In this document: in pieces, positions 1-5,885 of the stretch
Layout: the number at the start of each line of letters is the position of its first letter
How positions within the stretch are numbered: the stretch's first letter is position 1
Assembly: GCF_029211185.1 (NCBI RefSeq)
Contig: NZ_JARGDO010000016.1
Span: forward strand, 1-64,000
Direction: 5' to 3'
DNA length: 64,000 nt
Source of the DNA: Tessaracoccus caeni
GTDB lineage: Bacteria > Actinomycetota > Actinomycetes > Propionibacteriales > Propionibacteriaceae
Program-made: the position numbers and the translations under genes
The notes under the pieces: generated by a model
Told to the model about the DNA's origin: nothing
Seen by the model: the letters and a program-made list of their open reading frames with translations, nothing else
The model's database searches: none

Positions 1-156
1 GCTGGTTCATCGTCGAGGTCCTCGGAACAGGGAGTGTGGTAACTCCTGATCCTGAGGGCCTCGACCCCTACCTCAGCACACCACCCTCACCCAGCGTGTC
101 GCCCACCCACCGCAAGTACGAAGAGCCCGTTTGCGCCAGTTGTTGAGAACGCTGAT

Positions 157-450
157 CTAGACGGTGGTGGTGTAGCGCACAGCGAGTTTGTCGTAACAGG
201 TCGCGAACGCTCGTTGGTGTTTGAGCTTGTTGATCCCGCATTCGACCGCGTGACGATCCTTGCACACGGCGGGGCTCAACATCGGCGCCCGCGCCGGCCC
301 CGGCGTTTCCGGTGCCTCACCTGATCAGCAGGACTCAGGGTCGTGGCCTTGATCCGATGCTCGCCCAGCCATGACCGGTTCCCTCGCGACGAGTAGGCCC
401 GGTCAGCCAGGATCCGGTCAGGTCGCCGTCTGAGTGCCCAACCGGGCTAC
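157..450 (-). pseudogene. IS5-family transposase C-terminal remnant
   Basis: Reading the minus strand from about 450 gives RPDRILADRAYSS, the conserved block just upstream of the last catalytic segment in IS5-family transposases. After a frameshift near 290 it continues as KDRHAVECGINKLKQ and FATCYDKLAVRYTTT, the usual C-terminal signature. The frame hits TAG at 157-159 where the family normally continues into an ISxxNxW-like tail, and that tail is still readable to about 73. The N-terminal half is missing because the next IS begins exactly at 451. It is clearly non-functional. The first 156 bases otherwise hold nothing I can name. Confidence 0.75.
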
Positions 451-486
451 TGAATCGGCCTGGTGTGGTCGGAGGGCGTTGTTAGG
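451..486 (+). repeat. IS3-family left inverted repeat
   Basis: Begins TGAATCGGCCTGG and carries GGAGG then TTGTTAG. It matches the reverse complement of 1879-1914 over about 36 bases with scattered mismatches. A partial second copy of its outer part (TGAATCGGCCTG) occurs near 520. Confidence 0.75.
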
Positions 487-583
487 CGCCGACGGGGTTG
501 TCGTGGCCTCGGGTCAGGTTGAATCGGCCTGAACCGGCCTGGGGTTGCCGGAGGGCATGATCTAACACGGAAGGAAAGGGATC

Positions 584-886
584 ATGCCAGCAACGAAGAA
601 GTACGACGACGAGACCCAGGCTCGGGCGGTTCGGATGTATACCGACCGGCTCGCCGAGGGCGGGGTGTCACAGCGTAAGGCCCGCGAGGAGGTCAGCGAG
701 CTCCTCGGGATCAATGCGTCGACGCTGTGGAACTGGGTCCGCCGGGACCAGGGCGAGGGAACCACCCCTGCTGTGGGCGGGGAGTCACTCGATGCCGAGG
801 TGGTGCGGCTACGACGCGAGGTCGCTCAGTTGAAGCGGGCGAACGAGATCCTGAAGACCGCGTCAGCGTTTTTCGCGGCAGCGTAA
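584..886 (+). CDS. IS3-family transposase OrfA
   Basis: A 100-residue DNA-binding subunit. It has an N-terminal helix-turn-helix (about residues 8-52, ending in the typical TLWNWVRRDQGE) followed by a leucine-zipper-like helix with LRREVAQLKRANEILKTASAFF, the standard OrfA ending that precedes the frameshift into OrfB. ATG at 584 is preceded by GGAAGGAAAG, a good ribosome site. In life it would bind the inverted repeats and form the OrfAB fusion. Since OrfB is broken, the protein probably has no transposition role now. Confidence 0.85.
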   Translation: MPATKKYDDETQARAVRMYTDRLAEGGVSQRKAREEVSELLGINASTLWNWVRRDQGEGTTPAVGGESLDAEVVRLRREVAQLKRANEILKTASAFFAAA

Positions 887-939
887 GTGCGATCCGCAAA
901 CTCGGACAGTGACCTGTCTACATCCGGCAGCACGCCGAG

Positions 940-1884
940 GTGTTCGGGGTCGAGCCGATCCTGACGGTGCTGAACGAGCATGGTATCGGGATCGCCCCGT
1001 CGACGTACTACGCCTACTCTGCTCGCGGGTTCGGACCCACTCAGCAGGAACTCGACGACGCCTACCTAGCCAACGTCTTGTTCACCCTGTGGAAGAAGAA
1101 CCGGCGTCTGTACGGGCGACGGAAGCTCTGGAAAAGGGCTCTGCGTGCCGGCATCGATATTGGCCGTGACCAGGTGGAGCGGTTGATGAAACTCGCCGGC
1201 ATCGATGGTGTCCGGCGCGGGAAACGCCGAACGGTCACCACGAGCCGTGATGATCGGGCGCCCCGGCATCCCGATCACGTTCGGCGACGCTGGGCGTGGC
1301 CGTCTAGGCCTGATCAGTGGTGGGTCGCGGACTTCACCTATGTGTGGACACCATCCAGGTTCTGCTACATCAGCTTCATCACCGATGTGTACTCCCGCCG
1401 GATCCTCGGCTGGCGCGTCATGACCTCGAAAACAACCCCGCTGGTGCTCTCCGCGCTGGAACAGGCCCTGTTCACCCGCCGACGCACCAGCATGGAGTTC
1501 ACCCCGGACGGGCTGCTGCACCACTCGGATGCCGGTTCCCAATATCGAGCGGTTCGCTATACCGAACGCCTCGCCGAGGCCGAGGCCGTCGCGTCTGTCG
1601 GGCCCAAGGGGGACAGCTATGACAACGCGATGGCCGAAGCGTTGAACTCGCTGTTCAAGGCCGAGTGCATCGGTAACGCGGTCATGCGCCCTGCTGGTGG
1701 CTGGAAGTCAGTGGTAGACATCGAGATCGCGGTCGCCGAGTACGTCGACTGATACAACCATCGGCGCCTCCACGGCGAGATCGCGCTCGTCCCTCCCGTC
1801 GAGTTCGAAACGAACTACTGGGCATCCCAGCCTGGAGAGCACTACCGTAAGAACCCGATCCTCACCGAGGTCGGAACCAACTAA
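940..1884 (+). pseudogene. IS3-family transposase OrfB (rve integrase), broken by in-frame stops
   Basis: The frame starts with the IS3 HTH_21-type segment (FGVEPILTVLNEHG, PSTYYA) and continues into an rve integrase core with all three catalytic acidic residues: D in WVADFTYV, D in LHHSDAGSQ, and E in DNAMAEALNS. TGA at 1750-1752 falls where the family has Trp (expected D-W-YNHRRLH), and the frame resumes immediately with YNHRRLHGEI to a natural TAA at 1882-1884. A further TGA at 910-912 lies between the frameshift window and the start of this segment. Translation therefore cannot give a full OrfAB protein unless the 1750 codon is read through. Confidence 0.85.
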
Positions 1885-1914
1885 CAGAGCCTCCACAAAA
1901 CCCGGGACGATTCA
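1879..1914 (-). repeat. IS3-family right inverted repeat
   Basis: Read on the minus strand it starts TGAATCGTCCCGGG and contains TGGAGGCTCTGTTAG, matching the left end at 451. It overlaps the orfB stop codon, as is common in this family. Confidence 0.75.
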
Positions 1915-1915
1915 C

Positions 1916-2096
1916 ATCTCCAGCTACCACGACCTATGGCATGTTGAGCAACAGTGCCGGATATCGAAGCACGATCTTGCTGCCAGGCCGATCTACCACC
2001 AAACCCGTGACTCCATCGAGGCGCACCTCACCATCGTGTTCACCGCCCTCACGATCGCCCGCGACCTCCAAACCAGAACAGAGTGGAGCATCAAGA
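1916..2096 (+). pseudogene. IS1634-family transposase C-terminal fragment
   Basis: The plus strand encodes SSYHDLWHVEQ, then KHDLAARPIYHQTRD and EAHLTIVFTALTIARDLQ, ending at WSIKR. About 45 of 60 residues match the C-terminal part of the intact transposase at 46043-47599 in this window. It has no start and loses similarity after about 2096. It abuts the IS3 right end, so it is debris from a related but distinct IS1634-type element. 2097-2211 holds nothing recognisable. Confidence 0.8.
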
Positions 2097-2211
2097 GACC
2101 CAATTCTGGTTGGAGCGCCGACTAAGACAATACTGGATTACCTCCTGGAGAGTACGTGATGTGGAAATCGAGTATTCGACTCAAACCTATTTCAACGATT
2201 CCGCACACCCG

Positions 2212-2730
2212 CTACGGACAATCTTCATAAGATAGCGATGCGCGCGGCCCCCTCGACCCTTGATACTTTCCCGAGTAGAGAACCTTTTCACCTTCAGGGA
2301 TCCAGAATGTTACTTGCCCGATCAACATCTTCGGGTATATACGCAGCGGCTCTATCGCATGAAACTGAAGTGTCCATTGATTCACGGACCCAAGGTCAAT
2401 GAGATCGGCGGTCATATTTATAAAAAGCCCCAATCTAGCCAAAGATGACTTTCCTCGAATAATAGGAACATAGAATTCACTACCCATTGTTTCTACAGTA
2501 CACCCGAGATAGACACGATCAGGACGTAACACAAGACCGCCCGGTGGAAACTCGATCATTTCTGATGGGTTCAACACCGCCGAATCCAGCATGCGGTCTG
2601 TATAGCACAATAGTTCTTCCGACAAGCGAAAATCATAGCTATTTGGATTGATTTGCCCAGGATCGAATGGCTCAATGACAATACGGCCCGCTTCAACCTC
2701 TTCCAATATCTTTGGGCCTGTAAGAATCAC
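2212..2730 (-). CDS. dCTP-deaminase-like protein, catalytic Glu replaced by Gln
   Basis: A 172-residue protein with the dCTP deaminase/dUTPase trimer fold signature: N-terminal MILTGPKILEEVEAG, PNSYDFRL, GKSSLARLGLFINMTADLID (about 93-112), and MLIGQVTFW. The family performs deamination of dCTP (to dUTP) with a catalytic Glu in a L-E-F motif. Here that position is Gln122 (TLQFHA, codon CAG), and the Arg before SSLAR is Lys94. It is therefore probably inactive in deamination, though it may bind nucleotides or pair with the neighbouring copy. The GTG start is preceded by GGGAG at 5 bases. Last gene of the 5751-2212 operon, 9 bases after its paralogue. Base composition is much poorer in GC than the core genes. 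Confidence 0.85.
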   Translation of the reverse strand: MILTGPKILEEVEAGRIVIEPFDPGQINPNSYDFRLSEELLCYTDRMLDSAVLNPSEMIEFPPGGLVLRPDRVYLGCTVETMGSEFYVPIIRGKSSLARLGLFINMTADLIDLGSVNQWTLQFHAIEPLRIYPKMLIGQVTFWIPEGEKVLYSGKYQGSRGPRASLSYEDCP

Positions 2731-2739
2731 ACCAACTCC

Positions 2740-3255
2740 CTATCTACGCAGGTCTCCCTCATTAGGCGCCGGAGAGAAGTGGCGGCCATAATTCCCATCA
2801 TAAAGTTGCGAAGCACCAGAGACCTTCCAGAAGCTCACTTGCCCAATTTTCATCCCAGGGTACACCCAAATGGGTTGCACACAGTAAAGCTCCAGAGTCC
2901 ACCGATGAACAGCTCCTTGATGTCCGAGATCTGCAGTTACTTGCACAAACAGTCCGAGCCTACCCATCGAGGATCTCCCAATAAGGGAGGTAACATATTT
3001 ATGGCTCCCAATTATCTCAAAGGTACTACCCAGATAAAGTCTTCTTTCCTCCAGCAAGTATCCACCCTGGGGCATACTGACAGGAACCCATCCAGGAGTC
3101 GCACTAGCATCGAACTCTTTCTGCTGACTAACTAAAAGCGTGTCACCCAGTCGGTAATTATAGCTGTTGGGATTTATCATAGAATGATCAAATGGATCGA
3201 TGACAATGTCACCGTTTTCGACGGATTCCCTGATTTTTAACCCAGTCAGTATCAT
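2740..3255 (-). CDS. dCTP-deaminase-like protein, catalytic Glu present
   Basis: A 171-residue paralogue of the 2212-2730 protein, alignable without gaps through the core (both begin MILTG and share PNSYxxRL, RLGLF, VTADL and GQVxFW). It keeps Arg94-Ser95-Ser96, Arg99 and Glu122 (TLELYC, codon GAG), the positions corresponding to the E. coli Dcd active site (Arg110/Ser111/Arg115/Glu138). It could therefore be a working dCTP deaminase. dCTP deaminases are a known class of anti-phage dNTP-depleting enzymes and also a housekeeping dUTP source. The AT-rich island, the twin arrangement and the HD/TIR partner favour a conflict role. ATG lies 1 base after the kinase stop, so translational coupling is expected. 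Confidence 0.85.
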   Translation of the reverse strand: MILTGLKIRESVENGDIVIDPFDHSMINPNSYNYRLGDTLLVSQQKEFDASATPGWVPVSMPQGGYLLEERRLYLGSTFEIIGSHKYVTSLIGRSSMGRLGLFVQVTADLGHQGAVHRWTLELYCVQPIWVYPGMKIGQVSFWKVSGASQLYDGNYGRHFSPAPNEGDLRR

Positions 3256-3256
3256 C

Positions 3257-3838
3257 TTAACTTAACACACTAGACCAAAAGGCTTGGACCGATCGAAAAA
3301 GATCATCCACAGAACCATTATTGTCGATCTCTGCAAAAGTTTGCTGCTGTTCTGGCCAGATCTCATTTGGGTCATGAAGCGAACCCAGGGAAATATCACC
3401 TCGTCTACTTCTTCTATCGACCGCCTTCTCAGGAAACACATCCACTCTAACCAGTTTGAACCCAAATTCACATAAGAACGAAAAATCTGGCGGTCTAGCG
3501 TCGTCGCAAACGATCACATGCTCCCCCGGTGCAGAATCCACGGCCTGTCCTAGAAGCACAATGCTACTCCTCGCGTGATCGGCTAAGACTTGCGGGTTGA
3601 TCCGCCGCATCTCTACGCCTAATAGATTAAGGAGTTTTCCATCTTGCACCTCAGAATCAAGTAGTGACCGCCCGGCAATACGATATATCGCTTCCTGAGC
3701 CGCGTACAGGGGGTCAGCCAACCGCAAATGATGGACTGTAAACCCGAACTGGTTCGCTACACGCTGCGACAGCCTCCTAACCGTTGACTTCCCAGAACCC
3801 GGCGGGCCACATAAAGCGATCCGATGATTTAGAGTCAC
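3257..3838 (-). CDS. dNMP-kinase-like P-loop protein
   Basis: About 193 residues with Walker A GPPGSGKST near the N-terminus (residues 11-19 from the GTG at 3838). A central VIVCDDARPPDF segment resembles the strand and DxR motif of phage deoxynucleoside-monophosphate kinases, which is followed in that family by a hydrophobic VRVDV strand. An RRSRRGD lid-like stretch and a C-terminal I-D-N-N-G-S-V-D-D-L segment match the family's usual N-D-G-T-x-x-E-L ending. The likely reaction is dNMP + ATP to dNDP, or specific binding of such nucleotides. The start GTG at 3838 overlaps the upstream TGA as GTGA. A GTG at 3850 in the same frame is possible (197 residues). Second gene of the operon. Confidence 0.7.
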   Translation of the reverse strand: MTLNHRIALCGPPGSGKSTVRRLSQRVANQFGFTVHHLRLADPLYAAQEAIYRIAGRSLLDSEVQDGKLLNLLGVEMRRINPQVLADHARSSIVLLGQAVDSAPGEHVIVCDDARPPDFSFLCEFGFKLVRVDVFPEKAVDRRSRRGDISLGSLHDPNEIWPEQQQTFAEIDNNGSVDDLFRSVQAFWSSVLS

Positions 3839-5751
3839 GCCCCAGTCCACCCAAGCTCATCATCGATTTTCTTAATTGCCTCACCAACAGCCTGTTCGAT
3901 ATTCTGAATATCGCCAGGCTTTAGGGGACGACCGAAGAATGGAGTTTGCTCGAGACCAAATAGCCGCCACGGAAAATTGTTCATTTCGACAAATTCACAG
4001 GCACTTATCGCAACAACGGGATAAGTCCTTCTTTCCGCCTTCAGTTTCACGACTTCACCCAACTCTGAAACTATCGCACCCATGGGATCATCACGAACAC
4101 GATCTCGATAGGCAGTCGAGGTAATCATGAGACAGGCCTCTCCCTGACGGGCAAGTTCCCTACTATTATAGCCAGGGGTACCACCGATGCCTTGAAAAGC
4201 GCCAGCTAGTAGTACATAACGACGTCTTCTCCGATATAATTCATCGGTAATTGCCGCCACGAGCGGTAGATCCGCATGGCAGTATGAGATAAAAATCGCC
4301 GGGCCAGCAAATCCATCAAAAGCTCGCGTATCAACTTCCCTAACCGACCCTTTAGCAACAAGCCCCGCTTTGATACCGGCCCCCAACCAGCCCTCCTTCA
4401 ACGCTCTGCGATAGTCGGATGAAATAGTGCCATTCTCTGGCATATAAACTAAGACATCTCCGCGCATCGGGAGTTGGGATTTAGAATCCTTGAGAACCCT
4501 TGAATAGGGACCATTCATTTCACCCAAATCTTTGTCAATAATTTCACCAGCAGATTCCGTCCTAATTCGCACACCAATGCCATCTGCAAGTCTTGTTTGC
4601 TGGAAGTATTCGCCGAAAGCCCTAGGGGGAAGGCTGACTTCCTCTCCATTAGGTGAATCGTCCTCAGTTGAAAGCCAGAACTCTTTATAGTTATTTGACT
4701 CTCCACTGAGCACGGACAATGCGATCTCGGCTCTTTCTGACAGCCTATGCTTACATGAGGAAATTCTCGCCTTCGCTACAAATTTTTCTATTTCAAGGTC
4801 GTCTAGTTGCAGCAATCCGGCGCTTGTGAAGACCAGCCCGGAGTCGCCAAATACGTCCTTCCTAATATCACCCCCCGCAGCATCAATAGCGTGCAGTAGC
4901 TCCTTTACCAACATCACTCTAAATCGGTTCGGTGCAGAATAGTAGACCGTTGAGTAAAGGTGAGCCCTCAAAGCAAGAAGACTAGCAACACTGGCAGGGT
5001 CTGAACATATGACACCCTTATCATCAACATCGCGAATACTCGCGACTATTGCCTTAATATCCAGGTGCCCGTGTCCTGTATGATGAGCGTCCCGCTTGAC
5101 ATAATCAATTCTGTCAGCATCGAGTACTCCATTAAGAAGATGCATCGCAGGCTCAAGCCCGTGTATCCGCTCCTTCCACAAACTACCGGTGATGAGATAG
5201 GACAAAATTCGGCTGTCCATGTCCTTAAGGACGTCACCCAGTCGCTCGATACACGCTACTGTAAACACAGCCTTGGTTGGCCAGTTCGTTGCATCTTCCC
5301 CGGTCAGAGCCTTTACCGCACCTAGGACATCATCATCTGGCTTAATCAACGATGATGTTGCGAACGCGTAAGGCAGCTCTCCGCAGTCCTGTAGCAAGGC
5401 CGCAACCAGCATGTGCTGGCGGGCGTATTTACGCCGACTCCGGCCTTTAATATCAATTTTTGATGCGAGCTGGTCAAGATATTTTTTGTTCATACTAGAC
5501 GAATCAAGAATCATGCGCATGACATGCATCGTGCCAAGGGCGTGAGAGAATCTTGAGTGATCTGCACCCGAGAATTCAAAGGACGCAAATCCTAGTTGCT
5601 TGATTCGTCTAAGGCGCTGAACCTGAGAAGATAGCACTAATTCCCGGATTATCTTCGTCCTGGTTGGCATTTCATCAGTCAGGTCAATCGGGCCATGCAC
5701 GGGGCAACGGATATCCACGGTCAGAAGCGAGTGGTCTTGAGGTGCCGCCAT
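3835..5751 (-). CDS. HD-domain protein fused to a C-terminal TIR-like domain
   Basis: 638 residues, first gene of the AT-rich operon. Residues about 35-230 form an HD phosphohydrolase-like domain related to dNTPases: SRFSHALGTMH (His70), then ALLQDCGELPY (121-122), then LDADRIDYVKRDAHHTG (210-226). The defining HD dyad reads Gln121-Asp122 instead of His-Asp (codon CAG), so metal binding and hydrolysis may be lost while nucleotide binding could remain. Residues about 484-590 read as a TIR-like domain: AIFISYCHADLPLV, then GQGEACLMITSTAYRD-like strands (about 535-550), and MGAIVSELGEV with Glu563 as candidate NADase Glu. Residues 380-480 are unassigned. ATG is preceded by AGGAAGG at 9 bases. 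The inferred role is a nucleotide-sensing HD coupled to a TIR effector. The TIR call is less certain than the HD call. Confidence 0.75.
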   Translation of the reverse strand: MAAPQDHSLLTVDIRCPVHGPIDLTDEMPTRTKIIRELVLSSQVQRLRRIKQLGFASFEFSGADHSRFSHALGTMHVMRMILDSSSMNKKYLDQLASKIDIKGRSRRKYARQHMLVAALLQDCGELPYAFATSSLIKPDDDVLGAVKALTGEDATNWPTKAVFTVACIERLGDVLKDMDSRILSYLITGSLWKERIHGLEPAMHLLNGVLDADRIDYVKRDAHHTGHGHLDIKAIVASIRDVDDKGVICSDPASVASLLALRAHLYSTVYYSAPNRFRVMLVKELLHAIDAAGGDIRKDVFGDSGLVFTSAGLLQLDDLEIEKFVAKARISSCKHRLSERAEIALSVLSGESNNYKEFWLSTEDDSPNGEEVSLPPRAFGEYFQQTRLADGIGVRIRTESAGEIIDKDLGEMNGPYSRVLKDSKSQLPMRGDVLVYMPENGTISSDYRRALKEGWLGAGIKAGLVAKGSVREVDTRAFDGFAGPAIFISYCHADLPLVAAITDELYRRRRRYVLLAGAFQGIGGTPGYNSRELARQGEACLMITSTAYRDRVRDDPMGAIVSELGEVVKLKAERRTYPVVAISACEFVEMNNFPWRLFGLEQTPFFGRPLKPGDIQNIEQAVGEAIKKIDDELGWTGA

Positions 5752-5771
5752 TACTAGAACCTTCCTGGTTG

Positions 5772-5794
5772 TGCTATCCGTTCATCCGATAGCA
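5772..5794 (-). promoter_or_regulatory. Inverted repeat in the leader of the HD-TIR operon
   Basis: TGCTATC and GATAGCA form perfect 7-base arms around a 9-base loop, between the predicted -10 element and the ribosome site. It could be a repressor operator or an RNA hairpin. Confidence 0.4.
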
Positions 5795-5813
5795 GAATTA
5801 CGTCACAGTACAG

Positions 5814-5842
5814 TATTTACACCACGGATCGCCCGGTAGCAA
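5814..5842 (-). promoter_or_regulatory. Putative promoter of the HD-TIR operon
   Basis: On the minus strand, TTGCTA (5837-5842) and TAAATA (5814-5819) are separated by exactly 17 bases, a good sigma-70-type match in the 134-base gap between the end of rel and the HD-TIR start. A repeated TACTGTACTGT motif follows the -10 box. Confidence 0.45.
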
Positions 5843-5885
5843 ATATAAATAATTCCGGTCTTTCTGGAAAACGCTTTTGTAACAT

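Larger units (their letters stand above)
451..1914 (+). mobile_element. IS3-family insertion sequence, inactive
   Basis: The element is bounded by imperfect terminal inverted repeats that both begin TGAATCG and contain GGAGG about 20 bases in. Inside are orfA and orfB arranged for the -1 programmed frameshift typical of IS3 elements (orfA in frame 2, orfB in frame 1). In-frame stops in orfB make it inactive. The three bases outside each end (TAC and CAT) do not match, and the flanks are remnants of two different IS families, so the element no longer sits in its original target. Confidence 0.85.

Noticed and set aside
448..1917. Target site duplication of the IS3-family element
   Set aside because: The flanking triplets TAC and CAT differ and the two sides are unrelated IS remnants.
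2212..3255. Housekeeping dcd gene
   Set aside because: Two AT-rich copies in an operon with HD-TIR and kinase genes, one lacking the catalytic Glu, do not fit a single core dcd.
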